A DNA stretch of 44,538 bases from a bacterium (GTDB lineage Bacteria > Vulcanimicrobiota > Vulcanimicrobiia > Vulcanimicrobiales > SCRA01): contig SCRI01000017.1 of assembly GCA_004298675.1 (NCBI GenBank), positions 1-44,538 of the forward strand, written 5' to 3'. The notes under the pieces are model-generated. The model was not told where the DNA came from. It was given only the letters and a program-made list of their open reading frames with translations, and did no database searches. This document shows, piece by piece, positions 17,801 through 26,600 of the stretch. The position numbers and the translations under genes were made by a program. The first letter of the stretch is position 1. Every line of letters begins with the position of its first letter.

Positions 17801-18092
17801 GGAGCTGGAAGGTAGCCGCCCCCTTCGGGCAGAGGGTGCCCGCGTTGATCGGTGAGGCTGGGTTGCCCTCGATGTCGATGATGGTATTGCCGCGATGGTA
17901 GACCAGCGTGGCACAGCCGACCGCGCAATACGGGCAGACGCTCGGCGTGACTTTGGCGTTGGCGATGCGCGGGCGCAATTCGCGCGAGCGTTCGCTTAAC
18001 GGATTGGGAAGCACGCCGACGCGCTCGCGTAAGGTATCTGCGACGCGCGCGAAGAGTTGCTGAACACCCAGTGAGTCCTTCTTGGTCGCCAT
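14835..18092 (-). CDS. fdhG: formate dehydrogenase catalytic (alpha) subunit, selenocysteine-containing
   Basis: A 1085-residue Mo/W-bis-MGD formate dehydrogenase read through an in-frame TGA (17517-17519), codon 192. The N-terminal part has the [4Fe-4S] motif VCPYCAVGC...LCPKG; the residues before the TGA (FVENQARI) and after it (HSSTVPGLGTSFGRG) align with the region around Sec196 of E. coli FdnG, and a SECIS hairpin follows. Later segments include IQGSNFAECHPVGF, AMGWTQHSIGVQNIRA, NMGRPGGGVMALRGH and the C-terminal MGD-binding domain. ATG 18092 was chosen (GGGGGGA upstream; the next conserved residues start soon after). No twin-arginine signal is visible, so a cytoplasmic-facing site is likely. 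It oxidises formate to CO2, passing electrons to FdhB and the NrfD subunit. A gene finder that treats TGA as stop would split it. Confidence 0.95.
17487..17519 (-). promoter_or_regulatory. UGA selenocysteine codon and bacterial SECIS hairpin in fdhG
   Basis: Reading the minus strand: TGA (17519-17517), 11 bases, then GGTGCC (17505-17500), the loop TGGTCTA (17499-17493), and GGCACC (17492-17487). The 6-bp stem has an apical GGTCT, the sequence SelB reads in the E. coli fdhF SECIS, where the upper stem also begins 11 bases after the UGA. Both spacing and loop match that element. It directs UGA decoding as selenocysteine; selA, selB and selC are not in this window. Confidence 0.88.
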
Positions 18093-18208
18093 GCCGACGA
18101 TCCCCCCCGGAAGAACGGTCTCTGCAACGGGTTTGAGGGTTCGCGAGGGCGAATGCATTCTCCCGGGCAAAAGCTTTGGGCGCGAAGCTTCTCACTGTGC
18201 GGAACCTC

Positions 18209-18493
18209 ATGGAATCGAAGCACATGGTACGCTTGGAGCTCTATGGAATGGCGCGCCACCTGGTTGGCGCAGGCGACATGCGCGTACCCGTTGCGCCGGA
18301 TGCAACGGTGGGTGCGCTGTTGCGCGAGGCCGCGCGGCTGGCTCCGGCGCTGGTGGGTGTCGTCCTGGAAGCCGACGGAACGCCGATTGCGCCGAATTAC
18401 GTCTTGCTCGACGGTCGCGGCACTGCGGCGCTCGATGACCCGGTCAGCGACGGCGATCGTCCCTGTCTGTTCGTGCTGGCTTCGGGGGGGTAG
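18209..18493 (+). CDS. MoaD/ThiS-type ubiquitin-like sulfur carrier protein
   Basis: A 94-residue protein of the MoaD/ThiS beta-grasp fold. It has MVRLELYGMARHLVG at the first strand, ATVGALLREAARLAPAL around the helix, and ends in the Gly-Gly tail (FVLASGG) that becomes a thiocarboxylate carrying sulfur for molybdopterin dithiolene formation. It lies 6 bases before the aldehyde oxidoreductase gene. A MoaD-like gene beside a tungsten AOR is a recurring arrangement, so it probably serves the pterin cofactor of that enzyme. ATG 18209 is used; ATG 18224 (starting MVRLELYG) is an equally plausible start, and neither has a strong ribosome-binding site. ThiS function cannot be excluded, but no thiamine gene is near. 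Confidence 0.8.
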   Translation: MESKHMVRLELYGMARHLVGAGDMRVPVAPDATVGALLREAARLAPALVGVVLEADGTPIAPNYVLLDGRGTAALDDPVSDGDRPCLFVLASGG

Positions 18494-18499
18494 CGCGCG

Positions 18500-20287
18500 A
18501 TGTCGAGCCTGCCCCGCGATCTGCTCGAGATCGACCTCGAGACGCGGGCCTGGCACCGCAGCCGCCTCGATGATGCTGTTTTCGAAGCGGCTCCCGGCGG
18601 TACGGCGCTAGCTGTACGGTTGTTGGACGAGCGAATCCACGGACCGCTGGATCCGCTCTCGGCCGAGAATCCGCTCTGCTTCGCCGCGGGTCCGTTCGCC
18701 GGCTCGAGCGTCCCCGCCGCCACGAAACACGCCCTTGCCACGGTTTCGCCGCTGACGGGGCTGGTCAACGACACCCTCTCGTCGAGCCATTGGTCGGCAT
18801 CGCTGCGCCGCATGGGTTTGGCGGCGCTCGTGATCAATGGCCGCGCACGCACTCCGACGGCCGTGGTCGTCGACGAGCGCGGCGTGGAGTTTCGCGCCGC
18901 GCGGGGGCTTGCAGGGGTCTCCGCCGCCGAGGCGGGCCGCATGCTGCGCGCCGAGCTCGGCGATATGCGCGCACGCGTCTGTGCGATCGGTGCGGCTGGG
19001 GAACGCGGTGTGAGTTTCGCGGTTGTCGAGAACGACGGGCGCCAAGCGGGGCGCGGCGGAGCGGGGGCCGTCTTCGGGGCTAAGAACCTCAAAGCCATCG
19101 CGCTGCGTGGCGGTGGTGAGGTGCCGGTAGCCGATCCGGATGCCACGGCGCGCTTTGCGCGCGTGCTGCGCGAGCGCGCTCTTGGGCCCAAGACCGCTAA
19201 GTACCGCGTCTTGGGAACCGGCGCCAACATGCGCGTGCTCGATCGCATGGGCCTGCTGCCCACGCGCAACTTCAGCGCCGCCGTTTTCGAGGGCACGGAG
19301 CGGGTGACGCCCGAACGGGCGCGCGAGTCACCGGGAGAGTACGTGGAGTATCGCGCCGGCTGTGCCAACTGTCCCGTGCAGTGCGAGCACCGCTACGTGC
19401 GCCGCGATGGCGACCGGCGCCGCGCTGCCGCCAGCGAATACGAGTCGACCTGGGCGTTCGGCCCCAACTGCGGCGTCGACGATCTCGACGCCGTGCTCGC
19501 AGCCGTGGAGCGCTGCGACCGCTATGGCTTGGACACGATCTCCACCGGGGGGGTGATCGCGTGGACGATGGAGTGCGTGGAGCGCGGCATCTTGAGCGCG
19601 GCGCAGGTGGGCGTAGAGGCGCGCTTCGGCCACGCCGCCGCCATGCTCGAGCTGATCGATGCCATCGCCGCGGCGCGGGGCTTCGGCGCGCTCTTGGGGC
19701 GTGGCGTGCGGGCGGCGGCCGCTGCCGTGGGCGCTGGCAGCGAGCGCTTCGCTATGCACTGCAAAGGCTTGGAGATGCCGGGCTACGAGCCGCGCGGCCT
19801 GCCGACGTATGCGCTCGGTCTAGCCGTCTGCACGCGCGGTGCCTGCCACAATCGTGCCGCTACCTACGACCTAGACCTACGCCGCCCCACGGCCACGTAT
19901 GGTGCCGAGGAGCGCGCGCGAGCCTGCGTCGAGCAAGAGGATTACGCCGCGGCGTGGGACACGTTGCTGCTGTGCAAGTTCGTACGCGACTGCTTTGAGG
20001 ATTTCTGGGAGGAGGGCTCGCGCCTGCTACAGGCAGCCGTGGGCGGCAACTGGGACGCCGCACGTTTGCGCGCGGTGGCCGCGCAGAGTTGGGCGCGTAA
20101 GCGGGCGATCAACGTCCGCCTCGGCTGGAGGCCGGAGGACGACGTGCTGCCGGCACGCCTGTTCGACGAGCCGCTGCGGGGCGGCCCAGGCGCGGGTCTG
20201 CGACTGGAGCGCTCCGCGCTCGAGGAACTCAAGCAGGCCTATGCTCGGGAGCGCGCCAAGTACGCGGCCGCAGAACTCCTTGGCTGA
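18500..20287 (+). CDS. tungsten-dependent aldehyde:ferredoxin oxidoreductase
   Basis: A 595-residue AOR-family enzyme. These oxidise aldehydes to carboxylates (or reduce acids) with a tungsto-bispterin and one [4Fe-4S] cluster, passing electrons to ferredoxin. Signatures: GRGGAGAVFGAKNLKAIA (184-201) in the N-terminal domain, the cluster ligands C288, C291 and C295 in GCANCPVQC, the pterin-binding EYESTWAFGPNCG, KGLEMPGYEPRG, and the second pterin motif with the fourth cluster Cys, DTLLLC (487-492). The length is close to the archaeal AOR. No ferredoxin or AorA-type partner is adjacent; the MoaD-like gene 6 bases upstream is the only linked partner. The exact aldehyde substrate is unknown. 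Confidence 0.93.
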   Translation: MSSLPRDLLEIDLETRAWHRSRLDDAVFEAAPGGTALAVRLLDERIHGPLDPLSAENPLCFAAGPFAGSSVPAATKHALATVSPLTGLVNDTLSSSHWSASLRRMGLAALVINGRARTPTAVVVDERGVEFRAARGLAGVSAAEAGRMLRAELGDMRARVCAIGAAGERGVSFAVVENDGRQAGRGGAGAVFGAKNLKAIALRGGGEVPVADPDATARFARVLRERALGPKTAKYRVLGTGANMRVLDRMGLLPTRNFSAAVFEGTERVTPERARESPGEYVEYRAGCANCPVQCEHRYVRRDGDRRRAAASEYESTWAFGPNCGVDDLDAVLAAVERCDRYGLDTISTGGVIAWTMECVERGILSAAQVGVEARFGHAAAMLELIDAIAAARGFGALLGRGVRAAAAAVGAGSERFAMHCKGLEMPGYEPRGLPTYALGLAVCTRGACHNRAATYDLDLRRPTATYGAEERARACVEQEDYAAAWDTLLLCKFVRDCFEDFWEEGSRLLQAAVGGNWDAARLRAVAAQSWARKRAINVRLGWRPEDDVLPARLFDEPLRGGPGAGLRLERSALEELKQAYARERAKYAAAELLG

Positions 20288-20312
20288 TATACCGTGAGGA
20301 GATCGGGCGTTC

Positions 20313-20948
20313 GTGCACAATCGGCGGCGTTTCCCCCGCGCTCGCAAACCCTTTCGGGCCGTGTACTTTCCGACCCAGGAGACGCGCGTGCCCGCAGTCG
20401 GCCTCGACATCGGCGGCGGCGGCCTCTGCCTGCTGACCCAGGAACCGCTCCCGCAGGGCAACACGCTGCTGCGGGCGCTGGTGCTGATCGGTGAGCGCCC
20501 CGTTCCCGTCTCCGGGACGATCTGCTGGAGCGATACCGTTACCTACCGCGCGCGGACGCACTATCGTTACGGCTTGAAGTTCGCCGCCATCAACGATGGC
20601 GACTGGGACCATATCATGCGCTCGGCCTGCACGGGCGAGAAGGATGGCAGCGTCTTCGCCACCGGGAGCACGCTCAGCAGCAGTCAACGCGACGTCTTGA
20701 TCCCCTACCTGGCTCAACGGCGAGTGGTCGAGGCACTCGTGCGCGCGGGGCGCCTGGACCAGCCGCGAGCGAGCGGCGTCGCTCTCGTGCAATACCGATT
20801 CGACGGATACACGATGCGCGCGGGCGTCCCGTATCTGCGCCTGACCGTTCGCTCGCGGCGCACGATTCTCTCCACGGTCTCGGATTTCTCGACCGCGCTC
20901 TTGGTGCCGATCGAGGATCGGCGCTCGGCTCCGGTCCTCCTGAACTAG
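20313..20948 (+). CDS. PilZ-domain protein with a degenerate c-di-GMP motif
   Basis: A 211-residue protein with an N-terminal PilZ domain (about residues 4-110). The RxxxR-like block RRRFPRAR (4-11) is present, but the second motif reads DIGGGG (32-37), where the consensus serine of [D/N]xSxxG is glycine. The strands VPVSGTICWSDT and YRYGLKFAAIND fit the PilZ barrel. The remaining ~100 residues have no clear match. The protein is soluble, without a signal peptide. GTG 20313 is supported by GAGGAG (20296-20301) 11 bases upstream. The diguanylate cyclase gene ~1.4 kb downstream suggests a c-di-GMP role. Whether this PilZ still binds c-di-GMP is uncertain. Confidence 0.75.
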   Translation: MHNRRRFPRARKPFRAVYFPTQETRVPAVGLDIGGGGLCLLTQEPLPQGNTLLRALVLIGERPVPVSGTICWSDTVTYRARTHYRYGLKFAAINDGDWDHIMRSACTGEKDGSVFATGSTLSSSQRDVLIPYLAQRRVVEALVRAGRLDQPRASGVALVQYRFDGYTMRAGVPYLRLTVRSRRTILSTVSDFSTALLVPIEDRRSAPVLLN

Positions 20949-20952
20949 CGCG

Positions 20953-22368
20953 CTACCGGCGCGCGACGTCGATCACGGCGCCGGCTTGCACGAGCGCCGT
21001 GCGCAGTTGATGCATCAGATTGCGCTGCAACGCGAGGCTGGCGAAGTCCACGCCACGACGCAGCGAGAAAGATGCCGCGATGCCCGCCGCTTCACCCTCC
21101 TCGATCGTCGTAGGGATCGTGCGTACGCTGCCCGCGGCCACGTGCGTGGCCGAGATCGCGGGTCCGGCCACCAGCAGGTTGTCGAAGCCGTGCGGCACCA
21201 TGGCGCGGAACGGCACGCCGTAGACGTGGCGTACCGGCGCGTAAGCCGGCGGCTCGCCCACGTAGGTAGGATGGATATCCAGCGGGTACGAGGCCAGTCC
21301 AATGGTGTCGTACGGTATGCGTCCGTGCCAGATGTCCGCCGCGGTCAGCAACGTCAGACCCAAGATGTGGCGTGTCTCGCGGATGTAGAGCTCGTCGGCG
21401 AATGCCGCCAGACGCGCGTGCGCGAAACCGGGCACGCGCGCGCGCAGAAACGCCAGCAGACGGAAGATCTCGACGCGTGCGATCGCCGCGCCCTCCGCAA
21501 CCGATTTCGGATCGCGCCCGTCCACGCCCACCACGTCGACGGCGTTGACGGTGACGCGCCCGCCCGGCTCGCGCCCTAGATTGAGGTCGCGCACGATCAC
21601 GCGGGGAGAGAGCGGCTCGTACGTGCGCAGGAGGCGCGTGTACCCCCACAGCTTCTTTTCGGTGGCACCGCCCTCGCCGTAGCGCGTATCGTCGTACGAG
21701 CGTACCGCGGTGTGCCAGTCCACGCCGTCGACGGAGAACATCAGCGTCGCCGCCTGCATCTTGGTGTCGAGACCCGTGTCCTGCCGCCCCACGTCATAGC
21801 GGGCGCCCGCCAATGCCGCGAGGTCCCCGCCGTCGGTGGCGTCGATGACGACGGGCGCACGGATCTCCAGGCGCGCGCGCGTCTCACGGTCTTGGAAGGT
21901 GACGCTCTCGACGCGGCGGTCGAGCTCGGGGCCCGCGAGCGTGACCGCCAGCAGCTGGGTGTCGAGGTGGAGCGTGATCTCCGGATAGGAGGCGACCAGG
22001 CGCTGGAAGACCGCCTCGGCGCTCTGCGGATCGAAGGACTCACCCAGCTGATCATAGATATCCCGGAACAATCCACCCTCGATGCGCCCGCCGTCGGGTG
22101 CTTTATTGAGGTCCCACTGATCCATCATGGCGCCGGTGAGCAGGCCGCCGAGATAGGGCCGGTCGCAGATCAGCTCCACGCTCAGGCCCTTGCGCGCGGC
22201 GGCAACCGCCGCGGCGATGCCGGCCGGCGTTCCGCCGGCGACTAGGACTTGCGGTCCTCGCGCCGGCTCCTCGAGCTGCAGGGCGTGCTGGGGCGTCGCG
22301 AGCGCCGGAAGCGCGAGGGCAGACAGGGTCAGCAAGGCGGCGAGAGCCGCCACTGCCAAGCGGGTCAT
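20953..22368 (-). CDS. exported FAD-dependent oxidoreductase
   Basis: A 471-residue flavoprotein of the FAD_oxidored (PF12831) group. The N-terminus MTRLAVAALAALLTLSALAL is a Sec signal peptide. A GxGxxG-like FAD motif follows (VLVAGGTPAGIAAAVAAARKG), then CDRPYLGGLLTGAMMDQWDL, typical for this group, and VVIDATDGGDLAALAGARYDVG, the second FAD-contacting segment. The C-terminus has NLLVAGPAISATHVAAGSVR. Its substrate is unknown; relatives are annotated only as FAD-dependent oxidoreductases. The ATG at 22368 overlaps the stop of the diguanylate cyclase gene by 4 bases (ATGA); an upstream start at 22392 is possible. The gene is convergent with the PilZ gene, only 4 bases apart. Confidence 0.8.
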   Translation of the reverse strand: MTRLAVAALAALLTLSALALPALATPQHALQLEEPARGPQVLVAGGTPAGIAAAVAAARKGLSVELICDRPYLGGLLTGAMMDQWDLNKAPDGGRIEGGLFRDIYDQLGESFDPQSAEAVFQRLVASYPEITLHLDTQLLAVTLAGPELDRRVESVTFQDRETRARLEIRAPVVIDATDGGDLAALAGARYDVGRQDTGLDTKMQAATLMFSVDGVDWHTAVRSYDDTRYGEGGATEKKLWGYTRLLRTYEPLSPRVIVRDLNLGREPGGRVTVNAVDVVGVDGRDPKSVAEGAAIARVEIFRLLAFLRARVPGFAHARLAAFADELYIRETRHILGLTLLTAADIWHGRIPYDTIGLASYPLDIHPTYVGEPPAYAPVRHVYGVPFRAMVPHGFDNLLVAGPAISATHVAAGSVRTIPTTIEEGEAAGIAASFSLRRGVDFASLALQRNLMHQLRTALVQAGAVIDVARR

Positions 22369-23459
22369 CGGATGGACTGTGCGACGGAGCAACGGTTCTT
22401 TCCCTCGACTTTGGCTTGGTAGAGTGCTTTGTCGGCCGCCACGAAGAGCTCTTGTTCGTTCTGGGCGTCGCTGGGATACACGGCCAACCCGGCCGATGCG
22501 CGGATGCCGCGCGCGTTCAGCGCCTCCAGCACGCGCTGCACCGCGCGCACCCCGGCCACAGCGCCGGTTTGCGGCATCACCAGCACGAACTCGTCGCCGG
22601 CGTAGCGTGCCACCAGATCGCTCGTGCGCGCGGTCGCCTTGAGCGTTTCGGCGAATGTGCGCAGCGCCGCGTCGCCGGCAGCGTGCCCCTGCGAGTCGTT
22701 GATGAGCTTGAGATCGTCCAGATCCAGAATGACGAAGCAGAGCGGCTGGCCGTGGCGCCGCGCCAGCGCCAGCGTATGCTCCATCTGATCGTGCAGTTGG
22801 CGCGCGTTGGCCAGGCCCGTGAGATGATCCACCAGCGCGAGGCGCTTGGTTTCGTGGAAGAGTCGCGCCGACTCGATGGCCATCGCCGCCTGCGAGGCAA
22901 AGTCCAGCAGCACGCGCACCGAGTCATCGGTGATCTCGCCGTCGCGCCCGTCCACGAAGAGGACGCCGCGGATGGCGTCGCGCGCGACCAGCGGAACCAG
23001 GCAGAAGGTGCTGCCGGAGGTAAGCGGCGGCAGGCTTTCGTGGGCGACGTACAACTCGAACTTACCGGTGGCCACGCAGAGCAGGGGTGACTCGGCGTCG
23101 AGCGCCAGGGGTCCAGCGAGCGCGAGCGGCTCCACGCTGCCGTCGGGTTCCGTGGCCATGCGCGGGGTGACGGCGCCGCCCTCCACGTCGAGCAGCACCA
23201 CGCGCTGGTAACCCAACGCCTCGCGGATGCCGCGCATGACCATCGAGAGAATGTCATCGAGCTCGAGGGTCGAGTTGATCGCGGAGAAGACCTGCTGCAA
23301 GATAAATAACTCGCTATTCTGTCTAGCGAGTTCGTCGCGTTCAGCCTCGGCGCGCGCTAAGCATTCGCGCGCGGACGCCAACTCCCGGCGGAGCGCTTCA
23401 CACTCGCTCGCGCGGGTGTCAGGTGCGTCCCCCAGCGCAGATCCCTCCGTACTCGTCAT
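22365..23459 (-). CDS. GAF-GGDEF diguanylate cyclase
   Basis: A 364-residue cytosolic signalling protein that makes c-di-GMP from two GTP. Residues 16-55 form a charged heptad-like coiled coil, residues ~58-195 a GAF domain (LDDILSMVMRGIREALGYQRVVLLD at its start), and ~205-364 the cyclase domain. The active motif is AGDEF (287-291), a functional variant of GGDEF, preceded by the inhibitory-site RxxD (RTSD, 278-281) exactly five residues upstream. The metal-binding LDLDDLKLINDSQGHAAGD segment is intact. So catalysis and product inhibition are both expected. The ligand of the GAF domain is unknown. It precedes the FAD oxidoreductase in an overlapping pair and is divergent from dnaE. Confidence 0.93.
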   Translation of the reverse strand: MTSTEGSALGDAPDTRASECEALRRELASARECLARAEAERDELARQNSELFILQQVFSAINSTLELDDILSMVMRGIREALGYQRVVLLDVEGGAVTPRMATEPDGSVEPLALAGPLALDAESPLLCVATGKFELYVAHESLPPLTSGSTFCLVPLVARDAIRGVLFVDGRDGEITDDSVRVLLDFASQAAMAIESARLFHETKRLALVDHLTGLANARQLHDQMEHTLALARRHGQPLCFVILDLDDLKLINDSQGHAAGDAALRTFAETLKATARTSDLVARYAGDEFVLVMPQTGAVAGVRAVQRVLEALNARGIRASAGLAVYPSDAQNEQELFVAADKALYQAKVEGKNRCSVAQSIR

Positions 23460-23600
23460 GATCGGCCTGCTCGCTCGGTTCGGTCCACGGACAATCGGTG
23501 CCTCCGGTAGAACGTAAGGCTACGGTAAGAGATTTCGCCGCGCGGCAGCCGCCGGCGCTGCCCAGGGCTGCGTCGAGGCGGCGTGGTATGTAGGCCCGCC
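23460..23600. promoter_or_regulatory. divergent intergenic region, diguanylate cyclase / dnaE
   Basis: This 141-bp gap must drive the cyclase leftward and the long dnaE-his-fts chain rightward. I found no convincing -35/-10 pair and no hairpin strong enough to report. Confidence 0.4.
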
Positions 23601-26600
23601 GTGAGTTTTGTCCATCTCCATGTCCACAGCGAGTACTCCCTCCTCGACGGTGCTTGCCGTATCGAGGACCTCTGCCGCCGCACGGTGGAGGAAGGGGCGC
23701 CGGGAGTCGCGTTGACCGATCACGGCGTGATGTTTGGGGCGATGGAGTTCTATTACGCCGCCAAGGACCACGGCATCGTCCCCATCATCGGCTGCGAGGC
23801 GTACCTCGCACCGCGCGGCCGCAAGGATCGCAGCGTGCGCGACGAGGCACACGTGACCCTGCTTGCTGCCGATCATACCGGCTACAAGAATCTGGTCGCG
23901 TTGATCTCGGCCGGTTTCCTGGAAGGCTACTACTACAAGCCGCGTATCGATCTGGAACTCTTGGAGCGGCACAACGACGGATTGATCGTGCTCTCCGGCT
24001 GCATGAGCGGTTTGGTGGCCGCGCCGCTGCTCAAGAACGATCGCAAGGCCGCGCTCCAGAACGCCAAGACCTACCACGAGATCTTCGGGGATCGCTTCTA
24101 CGTCGAGATCATGCGCCACGGCATGCCTGAGGAGGAGGAGCTCAATCGCGGGTTGGTCTCCGTCGCGCGCGAGTTGAACCTGCCGCTGGTTGCCACCAAC
24201 GATTCGCATTACCTCAGCCGCGGCGATGCGCCGGCTCACGACGTGCTGCTCTGCATCGGCACCGGCAAGACCGTCTCGGACACGCAGCGGCTGAAGTTCT
24301 TCTCCGATCAGTTCTACATCAAGACGCCGCAAGAGATGCGCGAGCTCTTCGCCGATCTTCCGGATGCCTGCGACAACACGGTCGAGATCGCCAAGCGTAT
24401 CGACATCAAGATTCCCGAGCGCGTCTTTCACCTGCCCGTCTACCCCGTGCCCGAGCCGGAGACGACGCCGGAAGCCTACCTGCGCGAGTTATGCGAAGCG
24501 GGCCTGGTGGAGCGCTACGGCGCGCAGCGTGCCGCCGGCGATCCCGAGCTGCGCGAGCGCCTGGAGTATGAGCTCGGCATCATCGTCAAAATGGGCTTCG
24601 CTTCGTACTTCCTCATCGTCTGGGACTTCATTAAGTACGCGCGCGACCACGGCATCCCGGTGGGGCCGGGGCGCGGCTCCGCTGCGGGCTCGCTGGTTTC
24701 ATACTGTCTGCACATCTCCAACGTCGACCCCATCCGCTTCTCCCTGATCTTCGAGCGCTTCCTCAATCCCGACCGCATCTCGATGCCGGATATCGATACC
24801 GATTTTTGCGTCGAGCGGCGCGACGAAGTCATTCGTTACGTGGAGGAGAAGTACGGTAAGGAGCGCGTGGCGCAGATCGTGACGTTTGGAACGATGCTGG
24901 CGCGTGCCGCGGTACGCGACGCCGGGCGCGCGCTGGCCGTGCCGTTACCGGAAGTGGACAAGGTTGCCAAGCTCATTCCCAGCGGCCCCGGCGGTCTCTC
25001 GATCGCGCAATCCTTGGAGCAGATTCCGGAGCTGCGGCTGCTCTACGATAACTCCCCGCAGGTACGCCGGCTACTGGACACCGCACGCTCCATCGAGGGC
25101 TTGGCGCGCCATGCCTCCACCCATGCGGCGGGCGTGGTGATCGGCAAGGAGGCGCTGACGCAGTACGCGCCCCTGATCAAGCTGGGCGACAACGACGTCA
25201 ACACGCAATACTCGATGGGCTGGATCGAGAAGATCGGCCTGCTCAAGATGGACTTTTTGGGCCTGCGCAACCTCACGGTCATGCAGAACGCGGTCGAGGA
25301 GATCCGGCGCACGGTCAATCCCACCTTCGATCTCGATACCGTCACGCTGGAGGATCCCAAGACGTTCGCACTGCTCTCGCAAGGGCGCACCACGGGTGTC
25401 TTCCAATTCGAGTCCGACGGCATGCGCCGCTATTTGATGGAGCTGCAGCCCAGTTGCCTGGACGATCTCGTGGCGATGAACGCGCTCTACCGTCCCGGGC
25501 CGATGGACTGGATTCCGGACTTCATCGCCGGCAAGCACGGCAAAAAGAAGCCCACCTACCTGCATCCAAAGCTGGAGCCGATCCTCGCGGAGACCTACGG
25601 CGTCGCGGTCTATCAGGAGCAGGTGATGCAGATCGCGCGGGAGCTGGCCGGCTTCACGATGGGGCAGGCCGACGAGCTGCGCAAGGTCATGGGGAAGAAG
25701 CAGGTCGACAAGGTTCCCAAGTACCGTAAGAAGTTCGTCGACGGCTGCGTCCAGCAAGGCATCGACGAAGCGCTAGCGGAACGGGTCTTCGGCTTCATCG
25801 AGCCGTTCGCCGGCTACGGCTTCAACAAGTCGCATAGCGTCTGCTACGGCCTCATCGCCTATCAGACGGCCTACCTCAAAGCGAACTATCCGCAGCAGTA
25901 CATGGCGGCGTTGGCGTCTTCTGTACGGGACAAGACCGACAAGCTGGTAGAGTACATCGAGGAGTCGCGTGCCCTAGGCATCGACGTGCTGCCGCCGGAC
26001 GTCAATACCTCGCAATCCGATTTCAGCGCCGACGGCGCGGCGATCCGGTTCGGGCTGAGCGCCATCAAGGGGGTTGGGGAGTCGGCGGTGCGCGCGGTGA
26101 TCGCCGCGCGCGAGCAAGGCGGCGCCTTCGCGGACGTCTTCGATCTAGCGGCGCGCGTGGACACCAAGCAGCTCAACAAGCGCGTGTTGGAGGCGCTGGT
26201 GAAGGCGGGGGCGCTGGACTCGCTGCCGGGCAATCGCGCCCAGCAGCTCGATGCCGTGGAGGATGCCCTCGCCTCCGCCGGGCGCGCCGCACGCGATCGT
26301 GAGTTGGGGCAAGCGTCGCTGTTCGGAGCGCTGGAGGCCAACGGGGGCGGTCCGGCTCTGACGCACGCGCTACGCGAGTTACCGCCGCCGCCACAGTCGG
26401 AGGCGCTGGCTTGGGAGAAGGAGCATTTGGGGCTCTACCTCTCCGGACATCCGCTAGCGGAGGCGGCCGAGACGCTCTACGCGCGCACGGGACGCTCGAT
26501 CCGCGAGCTGCAGCGCTGCGAGGACGACGAGTTCGTCTGTGTTGGCGGCATCATCGTGGAGTTGCGCAAGGTCCTCACCAAGCAGCAGCAGCAAATGCTG

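Noticed and set aside
18093-18208. Molybdenum-cofactor riboswitch between fdhG and the MoaD-like gene
   Set aside because: I could not find the conserved helices of the Moco RNA; only two AAGCTT palindromes 14 bases apart, which are probably chance.
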